A stretch of 64,000 bases of DNA, from the NCBI RefSeq assembly GCF_000769405.2, contig NZ_CP053439.1, forward strand, positions 1,116,001 to 1,180,000, in the 5' to 3' direction. Every line of letters begins with the position of its first letter. The first letter of the stretch is position 1. The notes beneath the pieces are model-generated. The model was not told where the DNA came from and searched no databases. It saw only the letters and a list, made by a program, of their open reading frames with translations. Below, piece by piece: positions 25,836 through 34,571 of the stretch. Both the position numbers and the translations under genes were made by a program. This DNA comes from Rhizobium brockwellii. Lineage in GTDB: Bacteria; Pseudomonadota; Alphaproteobacteria; Rhizobiales; Rhizobiaceae.

Positions 25836-25987
25836 AGCGCCACCTGTCATGATGAAGATCGTTTTCCGCCGATAGGGCATCGGCGCGGAATTGAATGCGG
25901 GCGGTAAAAGGATGCGACAACGAAGATCTCAGGAATCGCAGCCGATTTTGTAGCGGCTTGCCGTGCGAGTCGCAATCGAGGGGTCTC

Positions 25988-27895
25988 TCAGTGCTTGGCT
26001 TCAGGAAGATGCGTCACGCCGCCGTTCGGCGGCAGGGAGAGAAGATGGGGCACGTCACGCGCCGGTCGCGGCGGACTGATGTGATAGCCTTGGATCTCGT
26101 CGCATTCCTCGCATTCGAGCAGCGCCAGCTGCGCGGCCGTCTCGACGCCCTCGACGGTGACGCGCATGCCGAGCGCATCGCCGAGCAGGATGATCGCGTG
26201 CATGATGGCATGCGCTTCCTTGTTGTCGACGATGTCGTTGACGAAGGACTTGTCGATCTTGATCTTGTCGAAGGGGAAGCTCGAGAGATAGCTCAGTGAG
26301 GAATAGCCGGTTCCGAAATCGTCCATCGAGATACGGATGCCGCGCTCCTTCAGCGCATGCAGGATCGGCAGCACGTCGCTGAGATTTTCCATCAGCACGC
26401 TCTCGGTGATTTCGAGTTCAAGCCGCGACGGCGACAGCGCCGCGGCGGCAAGCGCCTCGCTGACATCTCGCGTCAGGTCGCTGCTGCTGAATTGGATTGC
26501 CGAAACGTTGACGGCGATCTTGATGCCCTCCGGCCATTGCGCTGCATCGTTGCAGGCCCGGTGCAAAACCCAACGGCCGATATCGACGACAAGGCCGACC
26601 TCTTCGGCAAGCGGAATAAAATCCATCGGCGGAACGCGGCCTCGAACCGGGTGGTTCCAACGGATCAACGCTTCGAAGCCACAGATGCGCCGCTGCACGA
26701 GGTCATAAAGCGGCTGGTAGTGCAGCTCGAATTCTTCATTCTCAACGGCTGCTCTGAGGTCCGCCTCCAGTGCGTGGCGCAGCTGGATCTGCGCTTCCAT
26801 CTCGCTGGCGAAGAAACGTTCGCGTTTGCGGCCGTCCGCCTTGGCATGTGACAGCGCCACGCCGGCATTTTTCAACAGGATATCGGTTTCCTCGCCATCC
26901 TCAGGGGCGATTGCGATGCCCATGGAGACGCTGAGTTCCACCTGTTTTTCGCCGTGGGGGAATGGTTTTGAAAGCTCCCGGCGGATCCGCTCGGCAAGCG
27001 CCGTCACGTTCCGGGGCTGCTGCTTGCCCGTCTGCAGGATGGCGAATTCGTCCGAGCCGAGGCGCGCCAGGGTGTTTTCCGAACCGGCCGAGGCTCGGAT
27101 GCGCTCGGCGACCTGCAGCAGGATCTTGTCGCCGGCCGAAACGCCCATCGTGTTGTTGATCGATTTGAACCGGTCGAGATTGAGGTGAACGAGGGCAATC
27201 TGCTGATCTGGCCTGCGCTCTGTGAGCGTCGCATCCACCTGCTCGCGGAAATGGATGCGATTCGGAAGGCCGGTCAGCGGGTCGTGGTGGGCGAGATAGG
27301 TGATGCGCTCGGCCGCCCTTCGATCCTCGGTAATATCGGCATGAATGGAAATGTTGCTGCCGTCGAAAAGGATGGTCACCATGCTCTGGATGATGCGGCC
27401 ATCGTCCATCAACCATTCGCGCCGACGGAGACTACTGCTCCTTGCGGTTGCGGAGGAATGTCGCCCGGTCCGCCGGCCGGGCTTGGCGCTGGCGCTCTCC
27501 GTGCCGCGCATTTTGGCCGTGAGATCGGCGATTGTCGCGCCGGCAATGACATCTTCGTCCGTCAGGTCGAAGAGCTGGCGGAAGCGGGTGTTGGAAAGCG
27601 TCAGCCGCTGGTCGGAGTCGAAGACGCTGAGACCGAGCGGCAGGTTGTTGAGGATGATTTCGAAGAGTTTTTTCTGTCCGTCGAACGCTTGGCTGAGGGC
27701 GGAAATATTGCCTCTCAGCGCATGGTTTTCCCTTAGCAGCGTTTCCGCGCTTCTCTCGATTTCGTCATAGTCGATTTCATGGACGCGATAGGTCGCGATC
27801 ACAAGATCCATCAAGCGCTGCGCATCGATCGATCCGTCGGCGGTGACGGCCTCGGTGCACTGACGCCAGAAGAGCGCTTCAGCTTTCATGTGCAT
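25988..27895 (-). CDS. PAS-GGDEF-EAL cyclic-di-GMP signalling protein
   Basis: A 635-residue protein. A coiled N-terminus leads into a PAS-like domain (about 75-190, FEIILNNLPLGLSVFDSDQRL), then GGDEF (about 205-365) and EAL (about 380-625). The GGDEF signature reads GSDEF in ARLGSDEFAI. The EAL domain keeps EALIRW, NVSAIQF, ELEITES, DDFGTGYSS, KIDKSF and TVEGVET, so phosphodiesterase activity is likely; cyclase activity is uncertain. No membrane segment is seen, so it is cytoplasmic. The input is unknown. Confidence 0.9.
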   Translation of the reverse strand: MHMKAEALFWRQCTEAVTADGSIDAQRLMDLVIATYRVHEIDYDEIERSAETLLRENHALRGNISALSQAFDGQKKLFEIILNNLPLGLSVFDSDQRLTLSNTRFRQLFDLTDEDVIAGATIADLTAKMRGTESASAKPGRRTGRHSSATARSSSLRRREWLMDDGRIIQSMVTILFDGSNISIHADITEDRRAAERITYLAHHDPLTGLPNRIHFREQVDATLTERRPDQQIALVHLNLDRFKSINNTMGVSAGDKILLQVAERIRASAGSENTLARLGSDEFAILQTGKQQPRNVTALAERIRRELSKPFPHGEKQVELSVSMGIAIAPEDGEETDILLKNAGVALSHAKADGRKRERFFASEMEAQIQLRHALEADLRAAVENEEFELHYQPLYDLVQRRICGFEALIRWNHPVRGRVPPMDFIPLAEEVGLVVDIGRWVLHRACNDAAQWPEGIKIAVNVSAIQFSSSDLTRDVSEALAAAALSPSRLELEITESVLMENLSDVLPILHALKERGIRISMDDFGTGYSSLSYLSSFPFDKIKIDKSFVNDIVDNKEAHAIMHAIILLGDALGMRVTVEGVETAAQLALLECEECDEIQGYHISPPRPARDVPHLLSLPPNGGVTHLPEAKH

Positions 27896-28326
27896 GCGTC
27901 TCGCGGGACGACAGCGGAGGGAAGCGTCGTCGTTTGATGAACGTGCCTCATTTCGCCGGACATGAAAGACCTTTCTAAGATGAATACAGAGATTGATTTT
28001 GATAAGCTGGACGCCTGCTGGATGCGTGAATGCCCATTTTGTATGGGCCGGATTAATATTCGGTTGCAGTGCAGCAGAGACCTCGCTGCGTTAGACGTTT
28101 GTTTTATATGTGAAAAATAACTGAAATACGGAGAAAAGCGGCCCTCTGATGCCGGCAGAGGCCCGCGCTCAGGCATTCCGTTAACTTTTGTCAATCATCG
28201 TTAATGAGAAGTTAACAACTTATTGACGCACTGCGCAAATCAGTTTAACCACCGAGTCAACAATGATTTTCCACGTTCGTATTGCGTACAAACACCACCG
28301 GCAAAAGGCGGTGAATGGAGGTTTGT
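27896..28326. other. Divergent intergenic region between the GGDEF/EAL and EF-hand genes
   Basis: 431 bases without a convincing gene. Near the EF-hand gene it is AT-rich and contains two GTTAAC sites (28179 and 28211) and the inverted pair GTCAAT (28190)/ATTGAC. It probably holds both promoters. No promoter consensus could be placed reliably. Confidence 0.4.
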
Positions 28327-28668
28327 ATGACCAGCACCACATCCGTTTCTGACACCTCATATGCATATCTGGCGACGCTTTCGCGTCTCGATGCCAATGG
28401 CGATGGCGTCCTCAGCCGCGGCGAACGGGCGGCCGATGAGAAGCCCGGCATCATCAAGGAGCTCCTGGACGAGGACAAGAACAGCGACACGCAGCCGAAA
28501 TTTTCCGGCAGCCTAATCGCGCTGATGATGGACACGCGTGACAGTGCCACGGCAAGCAGCATCGCCGTTTCCTATCCATTGCAGCAGACCGCGCCGGCGA
28601 CAGGCGATCAGCCCGAGGATCTCTACCGCAAGACCTACGGCCAGTTCGATTTCGACGCGGTCGCCTGA
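28327..28668 (+). CDS. Small EF-hand calcium-binding protein
   Basis: 113 residues from the ATG at 28327, with GGAGG five bases upstream. One canonical EF-hand loop, DANGDGVLSRGE (residues 22-33), with the D-x-N-x-D-G....E ligand pattern. The second acidic stretch (ELLDEDKNSDTQPKF) could be a degenerate partner hand. No signal peptide. Bacterial proteins of this type are poorly characterised; calcium sensing or buffering is an inference from the loop. It is followed by a strong terminator, so it is probably monocistronic. Confidence 0.75.
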   Translation: MTSTTSVSDTSYAYLATLSRLDANGDGVLSRGERAADEKPGIIKELLDEDKNSDTQPKFSGSLIALMMDTRDSATASSIAVSYPLQQTAPATGDQPEDLYRKTYGQFDFDAVA

Positions 28669-28691
28669 ACGGCGTCCCGATTCGGGCGATC

Positions 28692-28715
28692 AAGCCGGCC
28701 GTTTGGCCGGCTTTT
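28692..28715 (+). terminator. Rho-independent terminator after the EF-hand gene
   Basis: AAGCCGGCC-GTTT-GGCCGGCTT followed by TTCTCG, 23 bases after the stop codon. Confidence 0.85.
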
Positions 28716-28807
28716 CTCGTTCCGTCTTCTTCGTTCGATCTTCCTCGGTCAGGAACACCTTCCGGTTTGACACGTTCAGAAGGACAACCGGACGGAAGGA
28801 GATCCCC

Positions 28808-29323
28808 ATGAAAGCCATGCGCATTATCGCCGCCCTGAGCCTGCTTGCGGTTGCATTGCCGGCGGGCGCTCAGGACAAGCAGACGGCGGTCGCCAATTTC
28901 GTCGGCAAGGACGGCAAGGAGGACGGTCGCGCGCAACTGACGGCTGCCGCCACTGGTGGCGTCCTTATCGAAGTCGAGATATCGGGACTGCCTGTGAATA
29001 AATGGGTCGCCTTCCATGTTCATGAGACCGGCCGCTGCGACGCCGCGACCCATCACGAATCGGCGGGCGGTCATTTCAATCCTGAGAAGGCGGAGCACGG
29101 CATTCTTGCCGCCAAGGGGCCGCACGCCGGCGATATGCCCAATCAATATGTCGGGCAGGACGGCATATTGCGGGCACAGGTCTTCGACAGCATGGTCACG
29201 CTCGACGGCAAGACCGACGGCATTCGCGGCCGTGCATTGATGGTGCACGCCAATTCGGATGATTATCGCAGCCAGCCTTCGGGTGATGCCGGCGAAAGAC
29301 TCTCTTGCGGCGTCATTCAATAG
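28808..29323 (+). CDS. sodC: Cu/Zn superoxide dismutase, periplasmic
   Basis: 171 residues from the ATG at 28808, preceded by AAGGAG. Signal peptide MKAMRIIAALSLLAVALPAG then AQ. SodC features: metal-binding AFHVHETGRCDAATHHESAGGHFNP, GDMPN, ALMVHANSDDY, and the C-terminal SCGVI whose cysteine pairs with the one in GRC. It dismutates superoxide in the periplasm. Confidence 0.94.
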   Translation: MKAMRIIAALSLLAVALPAGAQDKQTAVANFVGKDGKEDGRAQLTAAATGGVLIEVEISGLPVNKWVAFHVHETGRCDAATHHESAGGHFNPEKAEHGILAAKGPHAGDMPNQYVGQDGILRAQVFDSMVTLDGKTDGIRGRALMVHANSDDYRSQPSGDAGERLSCGVIQ

Positions 29324-29425
29324 GCTATGGCGCAATTCTCAGATCGGCATCGAATAAGAACAAAATTAGGAATTTAAAGTGCACAGCGCCGCGGGTCTTA
29401 AAACGACCTCCGACGCTGCAATGTC

Positions 29426-30310
29426 TTACTGCCGCGTCGACGTCGGTTTTTCGGCCGTCGCCTTGCCGTTGGACGTTTTTGCCGGCGCGGCATCTGAAGC
29501 ATCCGGCGCAGCGTCAGGATTGTCGTCGAAGGCGAGTTTCACGCGCTTCACCATGTCACGGCTGACCAGCCACCAGTCACCGGTCTTTGCCCAGTAGCGC
29601 AGCGCTACGGAGATCGTGCCGTCACCAAGGCTGTCGATGAAGACGCTGGGTGCTGGTGACGTCAGCACCCTCGGATCGGCTTTGGCAAGGTTCATGAGCC
29701 TCTCCATCGCCAGATCGATGTCATCCTCATAGGCGACGCTGATTTTCAGCTCGTTCCGCCGCGTGGGTTCGCGGCTGAAATTGGTAATCGGCGTGTTCCA
29801 GAGCGTCGAATTCGGCGCCAGCCGGTAAAGCCCGTCGCCGGTTTTGAGTTCGGTTGCAAACAATCCGATTTCGCGCACCGTGCCGGCCACGCTGCTGGTC
29901 TCTATATATTCGCCGACGCGGAACGGCCTGAGGATCAGCAGCATGATGCCGGCGGCGATATTCTGCAGCGTGCCTTGCAGCGCCAGTCCGATCGCCAGGC
30001 CTGCCGCGCCGAGGGTGGCGATGATCGAGGCGGTCTGGACGCCGAATTGACCGAGCACGGTGATGAACACCAGGATGAGCAGGGCATAGCGCAGTACATT
30101 GGTGAAGAAACGCGCTAGCGTCTCGTCGATGCCATGAACGCGCGACAGGCCTTCATAGGCCCAACTACTGGTAAAACCGGCCAGCGCCCAGCCAAGAACG
30201 AGCAGGATCACCGCCCCGAGGACAGAGAAGGAATATTGCACGGCAAGCGCGCTTGCCTGGCTGAGCGCCGTTTGCGTGGCGAGGAGGACATCGGCTGCCT
30301 GTTGTTCCAT
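29426..30310 (-). CDS. MscS-family small-conductance mechanosensitive channel
   Basis: 294 residues from the ATG at 30310; an in-frame ATG at 30334 would add eight residues and cannot be excluded. Three hydrophobic segments (about 15-110) end in the pore helix ASIIATLGAAGLAIGLALQGTLQNIAAG. The MscS beta domain (PFRVGEYIETSSVAGTVREIGLFATEL) and C-terminal alpha/beta domain follow. A charged, alanine-rich tail (about 265-294) is extra. It should release solutes on hypo-osmotic shock. Confidence 0.9.
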   Translation of the reverse strand: MEQQAADVLLATQTALSQASALAVQYSFSVLGAVILLVLGWALAGFTSSWAYEGLSRVHGIDETLARFFTNVLRYALLILVFITVLGQFGVQTASIIATLGAAGLAIGLALQGTLQNIAAGIMLLILRPFRVGEYIETSSVAGTVREIGLFATELKTGDGLYRLAPNSTLWNTPITNFSREPTRRNELKISVAYEDDIDLAMERLMNLAKADPRVLTSPAPSVFIDSLGDGTISVALRYWAKTGDWWLVSRDMVKRVKLAFDDNPDAAPDASDAAPAKTSNGKATAEKPTSTRQ

Positions 30311-30368
30311 GATCGGGCCCTGTCGATTGTGCATGATCGGGGCCTAGATGGAGCGGCTAGCGGTAGCG

Positions 30369-30899
30369 TCAACCGCAAGCGGCGTCCCGGATCGCAAGCA
30401 CGAAGGGCGCGTTGCCGTCGGCATCGGCGCCACGTCCGATTGCCCGCACCGCCGCAACCAGCCGACCGCTGCGGCCGAGCAGCGCGTCACCGATCTCGAT
30501 CAGCCGGGCGTTCGGTGTGGCGAAAGGTGAGGCGGCCCGTAGCCGGCGGGCAAGCGTTTCCTCGCTTTGATCGGGTGCCAGCGACAGCGCGGCGATGAGG
30601 GCTGCGGCCGGCGATCGCGACACGCCCATCCAGCAATGGATGAGCAGCGGCGTCTCCTGCCGCCACGAAGCGGCAAAGTCGACAATCCCGCGTACATGCG
30701 TCTCGTCAGGCGCCACGAGATCACCGGTGCCCTTGAAGACAATGTCGTTCATAGCAAGTGTCAGATGACGTTCGGCCGCGATCACGCCCGGCCGGTGAAA
30801 GGCCTGCTCCTTGGCGATCAGGCTGATCATGTCACGCGCCTTGTGGCGCACCGCCATTTCCGCGATGCGCGACAGCGGCGAGACGACGATGAAGGTCAC
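30369..30899 (-). CDS. Tyrosine/dual-specificity-type protein phosphatase
   Basis: 176 residues from a GTG start. The phosphatase P-loop HCWMGVSRSPAAA (H88-C89 to R95) is a complete HCX5R motif. Upstream residues include DETHVRGIVDFAASW, consistent with a general-acid loop. The start overlaps the stop of the HD hydrolase gene by 4 bases (GTGA), so the two are translationally coupled. The substrate (protein phosphotyrosine or another phosphoester) is not known. Confidence 0.85.
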   Translation of the reverse strand: MTFIVVSPLSRIAEMAVRHKARDMISLIAKEQAFHRPGVIAAERHLTLAMNDIVFKGTGDLVAPDETHVRGIVDFAASWRQETPLLIHCWMGVSRSPAAALIAALSLAPDQSEETLARRLRAASPFATPNARLIEIGDALLGRSGRLVAAVRAIGRGADADGNAPFVLAIRDAACG

Positions 30900-31504
30900 G
30901 ATACCATCTCCCGCTCGACCTCAATCGCGGCGAAGCGCTCGCAGAACAACCGCTGTGCTTCGATCGCCGGCAAGGGCTCGATCATCAGCATGTCCTTGCT
31001 GATGCCGCGCGGCTGGCCGAAGAATTTCTGTGCCTCGGCAGGTGTGAAACCGGCAAGCACGGTCGCTTCGAAATAGGCGGCGATCGTATCGGCCTTTTTG
31101 ATTCGGTCCTTGAGGTCGCGCGAGGGATGCGGCGGCAGGCCGAAGCGCAGGTGCACGGCGGCCTCCAGCCGCTTTTCCACCGTCTTGTAGCCGCCGCCGA
31201 CCACCGATTTGAACGGCGAGATCATGTCGCCGATCACATATTCGGGCGCATCGTGCAGTAGCGCCATCAGGCACTCCTGCGGCCGCGCGTCGTTGAAGCG
31301 ACGGAAGATATCCTCGACGACGAGACTGTGCTGGGCCACCGAGAAAGCATGATCTCCGGAGGTCTGGCCGTTCCAGCGGGCCACACGCGCAAGCCCATGA
31401 GCGATGTCGATCAGTTCGACATCGAGCGGCGAGGGGTCGAGCAGGTCGAGCCTGCGCCCGGACAGCATGCGCTGCCAGGCACGCGGAGCTTTCGGTGTTG
31501 TCAC
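30896..31504 (-). CDS. HD-family hydrolase (YfbR-like)
   Basis: 202 residues from the GTG at 31504, chosen because it overlaps the ygfZ stop as GTGA, the same arrangement as at the 3' end. HD motifs: GDHAFSVAQHSLVV, LMALLHDAPEYVIGD (HD pair) and IKKADTIAAYFEA. It resembles YfbR-type 5'-nucleotidases. Middle gene of a three-gene overlapping operon with ygfZ and a phosphatase. Confidence 0.85.
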   Translation of the reverse strand: MTTPKAPRAWQRMLSGRRLDLLDPSPLDVELIDIAHGLARVARWNGQTSGDHAFSVAQHSLVVEDIFRRFNDARPQECLMALLHDAPEYVIGDMISPFKSVVGGGYKTVEKRLEAAVHLRFGLPPHPSRDLKDRIKKADTIAAYFEATVLAGFTPAEAQKFFGQPRGISKDMLMIEPLPAIEAQRLFCERFAAIEVEREMVS

Positions 31505-32373
31505 GCGCTGGCCTCGTCGGCGCTGGCGGGAAAGACGAGACCGGACCATGCCGGCAGGACGAGGGAAACAGGCGTGTCGCCGGCCAGCAGCGGCGTGCCT
31601 GCCGCCATCGCCGCGCCGGCACGGTCGATGCGCACGATCGCAAGCCCGTGGTCGCCGTCGACCGAACCGAGGGTGCCGACCGGCTTGCCGGCGGCGGTGA
31701 TCTCCGTCCCTGTCTCCGGCAGCGCCGTGCCGGCGGACACAGTCACGACGCGCCGGCGCGCAGTGCCGCGATGCTGCATGCGCGAGACGACCTCCTGGCC
31801 GACATAACAGCCTTTCCTGAAGGAGAGGCCGCCGTTGAAATCCATCAGCACGTCATGCGGGAAGGCGTCCTGCAGGGCAAAGTCAGATCCTGATGTGACG
31901 ATGCCGTGGCTGATGCGTAGCGCGTCGTAGAGCGCTTCTGCACCATCGCCGTGTCTTCCTGCCCGACGGGTGAGCGTGACGCCCGCCTTGGCGAAGCGGC
32001 TATCCCGGGCGCCATGGCTGCCCCGGGCGCCCTGCTTATCCCCGACGTCCTCGGCATCCCCGCCCCAGGAAACGGTAACGCCCTCTTCGGTGCTTGGAGA
32101 AAGTGTGACGGCGGCGCGCAGCTTGTACATCGTCAGCCGCTTCAACAGGCCATCGCGTTGGCCGGCATCGGTTTCGATCATGTAGCCGTCGCCGTCCTGC
32201 CAGATCATGAAGTCGAACAGGATCTTGCCTTGCGGCGTCAGCAATGCCCCGGGCCGCGCCTCATCAGGCCCAAGCGCGGTGATATCGGTGGTGATCAGGT
32301 TCTGCAGGAAGGATTGGGCTTCCGCGCCGCTGACGAAGAGCAATGAGCGGTCTTTCAGGAATACGGCTGGCAT
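31501..32373 (-). CDS. ygfZ: Folate-binding YgfZ/GcvT-like protein
   Basis: 290 residues from the ATG at 32373 (MPAVFLKDRSLLFVSGAEAQ); an in-frame ATG at 32397 is possible. The family hallmark KGCYVGQEVVSRMQHRG is present, preceded by FNGGLSFR. The protein belongs to the GcvT-like folate-binding family, supporting repair or assembly of certain iron-sulphur proteins. First gene of an overlapping operon with an HD hydrolase and a phosphatase. Confidence 0.9.
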   Translation of the reverse strand: MPAVFLKDRSLLFVSGAEAQSFLQNLITTDITALGPDEARPGALLTPQGKILFDFMIWQDGDGYMIETDAGQRDGLLKRLTMYKLRAAVTLSPSTEEGVTVSWGGDAEDVGDKQGARGSHGARDSRFAKAGVTLTRRAGRHGDGAEALYDALRISHGIVTSGSDFALQDAFPHDVLMDFNGGLSFRKGCYVGQEVVSRMQHRGTARRRVVTVSAGTALPETGTEITAAGKPVGTLGSVDGDHGLAIVRIDRAGAAMAAGTPLLAGDTPVSLVLPAWSGLVFPASADEASA

Positions 32374-32470
32374 GGCGGAACCTGTCGCGTTGGTCATCGC
32401 TCAGAGGTATGTCTTCATGAGGTGGATCGCAAGCGCCATGCGAACGTGAAAAGCGCAGCCAAGACGGGCA

Positions 32471-33223
32471 TCAATCGCCCGCTGTGAAGAATTTCCATTT
32501 ACCCTGAGGCGTAATGCCGAGGCGGTAGAAATTATATCCGCCGAATTCCTGCATGTCGGAGAGATCGCCGGCGGTGACGATGCGCAGCAGTTCGACACGC
32601 TCCGGCGGCGTCAGCGTCTTCAGGTCCTTCTCGGCAAAATAGGGCCAGACATACATGTCCTCTGCTGTACCCTGGCCGACATGTACGAAGCCGGTCGAGA
32701 CGATGTCGAGCATGATGGCAAGGATCTCGTCACCGTCAGGATCGCCCGACAGATCCTTCAGCGTGCCGATCGGATCGTCGGTCGGTTCGCCCACAGTCAC
32801 CTGCGTCTGGTCGGCACCAGTGCCCATCAGCGGCCGCAACCGCTCGAGATCGCCAGAGGCGGCCGCCTCGACGATCTGCTCGCGCATCTTGCGAACCGGC
32901 TCTGGCACTTTGCTGATGTCGTAGATCACCTCGACGGGCTTTGAATTGTCCTGAGCGCCCGGCGTCTTGTCGACACCCTGATTGTTCTGGCTGTTGACCA
33001 GCGGCTCGGCCATGGGAACGCCGGGAGTGGTCTGCGGCTGGCTCTGTCCTTGAGCGCTTCCCTGTGCGGGTGGCGTCTCGTTGGCCGCTTGGCCGGGGAT
33101 CTTGTGCAGTTCGGAAAGCGCGTAGGCTGCCGGCGCAAGGAAAACATTGCCGGCGGCGAGGCTGAACGCAAGTAGCACCGGCGCGAGGGAAATTCGCGAA
33201 ACTTTCTCTTTACCGGTGTGCAT
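32471..33223 (-). CDS. Conserved secreted protein of unknown function
   Basis: 250 residues from the ATG at 33223. A TTG-initiated extension to 33241 is unlikely; AGAGAG lies 5 to 8 bases before the ATG. The signal peptide spans about 1-35 (ISLAPVLLAFSLAAGNVFLA). A Gln/Pro/Asn-rich linker (about 45-95) precedes a compact domain (about 100-250) with VIYDISKVPEPVRKMREQI, MYVWPYFAEKDLKTL and YRLGITPQGKWKFFTAGD. I do not recognise a named domain. It is likely periplasmic. The small 85-residue gene lies 18 bases upstream on the same strand. Confidence 0.7.
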   Translation of the reverse strand: MHTGKEKVSRISLAPVLLAFSLAAGNVFLAPAAYALSELHKIPGQAANETPPAQGSAQGQSQPQTTPGVPMAEPLVNSQNNQGVDKTPGAQDNSKPVEVIYDISKVPEPVRKMREQIVEAAASGDLERLRPLMGTGADQTQVTVGEPTDDPIGTLKDLSGDPDGDEILAIMLDIVSTGFVHVGQGTAEDMYVWPYFAEKDLKTLTPPERVELLRIVTAGDLSDMQEFGGYNFYRLGITPQGKWKFFTAGD

Positions 33224-33241
33224 CAAACTCTCTGATAACAA

Positions 33242-33499
33242 TTATTGCAGGGTGCGGTTCGCGGAGAATTCGCCGGCAAGCATGCGCTCACGCAGCGAAT
33301 CCAGCAGGGCTTCGGCGCTCTTTTCCCCATGCAATCTGATCGTCTCGCGCAGCGCATGTGCAATGGCGGCATCAGCGATGATTTCAGGCTCGATCCCGTC
33401 GGCCATGCCGTCGGCCCAAGCTTCGTTCTGGTACTCCAGAGCTGCCTGCATCTTTTCGTGGACGATCATGTCGTCGATGTCGTTGAGGCTTGCTTCCAT
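33242..33499 (-). CDS. Small hypothetical protein
   Basis: 85 residues from the ATG at 33499, with GAGGAAAAGACA upstream. The sequence is acidic and helical (MEASLNDIDDMIVHEKMQAA to LAGEFSANRTLQ) with no cysteines, signal peptide or membrane segment. It is separated by 18 bases from the secreted-protein gene and is probably cotranscribed. Function unknown. Confidence 0.65.
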   Translation of the reverse strand: MEASLNDIDDMIVHEKMQAALEYQNEAWADGMADGIEPEIIADAAIAHALRETIRLHGEKSAEALLDSLRERMLAGEFSANRTLQ

Positions 33500-33602
33500 T
33501 GTCTTTTCCTCAGAACTTCTCATGTCTTACTGCACAGTTAACAACACTAACAGCCTTTTCCCAAAACGACACGTCCGCTTGCGAAAACAGGTTAATTAAA
33601 CG

Positions 33603-34025
33603 TCAATTTCCAAAGCGCGAGGTAATTTCTGTGGCAAGTGTTGCACCTTCGTTACGGTAGCGCTCTTCTGCCACGATGGCCGCCGGGGTGCAATCCGTAT
33701 AGACCGAGGCGAAGGCGCGATAGCCGCGATTGAAGGCTGCTGTCAGCTTTTCCTTGCGCTGCGGCTCGTTGCCGGTCTCCGAATCGAGCAGCTGCTGCAT
33801 GCTGTTTCGCCACTCGTCGCCGCCAGGCGCCTTGCAGAGCGTTCTCAGATAATGCACCGAACCCAGCACCTCGGCGAATCGCGTCAGCTTGTCGTCATAG
33901 GGCACGATCACAGCAGGTGGCGGTGCAATTTCCTCCTGCCGTGGAGGCGGTGTATTCTTGCCCTGCGCCATCGTGGGGCCGGCGAGCACGAGCAGGGACA
34001 GGAAAACGCGTCGAACGGGAATCAT
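33603..34025 (-). CDS. TIGR02301-type exported protein
   Basis: 140 residues from the ATG at 34025, which opens a signal peptide (MIPVRRVFLSLLVLAGPTMA then QG). Upstream in-frame sequence to 34274 overlaps the Nudix gene in another frame and is not coding. The body (FAEVLGSVHYLRTLCKAPGG, FNRGYRAFASVYTDCTPAAI, EERYRNEGATLATEI) matches the alphaproteobacterial TIGR02301 family of unknown function. The two cysteines in LC and DC could form a disulphide in the periplasm. Confidence 0.75.
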   Translation of the reverse strand: MIPVRRVFLSLLVLAGPTMAQGKNTPPPRQEEIAPPPAVIVPYDDKLTRFAEVLGSVHYLRTLCKAPGGDEWRNSMQQLLDSETGNEPQRKEKLTAAFNRGYRAFASVYTDCTPAAIVAEERYRNEGATLATEITSRFGN

Positions 34026-34083
34026 GCTCCCAGTTGATACGTTGAGCGTGACGGCAACAAGGCGTGCCTGAAAGTTTCCACGT

Positions 34084-34500
34084 CTATTCGCCGCCCCCCA
34101 GCCGCTCCGCGCATTCGAGCACGCTCTGCGGCACGGGCAATCGCCGGATTTCCTCCACCGTGTACCAGCCGAGCGCTGCCGCATCGTCGGCGGCTTCCGC
34201 CACCGCATCCCCATCCGCATCGACGCGAAAGACCGACAGGAAGAAGTGGCTGCTGACACTGCCGTCGGCCGCATGCGTCTTTAGGTCGTAGGTCGAAAAC
34301 AGCCGCGGATTACGGGCTGAAATGCCGGTCTCTTCGCGGAATTCGCGCAATGCCGTTTGCTCCGGCGTTTCTCCCGGCTCGGCTCGCCCGCCGGGAAAGG
34401 CATACATATCGGCGGAAGGCGGGTTGCGGCGCAACACCAGAAGGAATCGTCCGTCGCGTTCGAGAATGGCGGAGGAGGCGGCTTTGGCGGTGGAGGTCAT
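34084..34500 (-). CDS. Nudix hydrolase
   Basis: 138 residues. A complete Nudix box spans residues 38-60: G38, E44, then REFREETGI at 52-60. The rest of the domain fits MutT-like pyrophosphohydrolases acting on nucleotide derivatives; the substrate cannot be told. Divergent from the ynfA gene, with 71 bases between starts. Confidence 0.9.
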   Translation of the reverse strand: MTSTAKAASSAILERDGRFLLVLRRNPPSADMYAFPGGRAEPGETPEQTALREFREETGISARNPRLFSTYDLKTHAADGSVSSHFFLSVFRVDADGDAVAEAADDAAALGWYTVEEIRRLPVPQSVLECAERLGGGE

Positions 34501-34571
34501 CGGGACTGCTCTTGCTGTGATGGCCCATCTTATCGAATGAATAGTGCGACGGGGATTCGAAAGGTGCTTCC

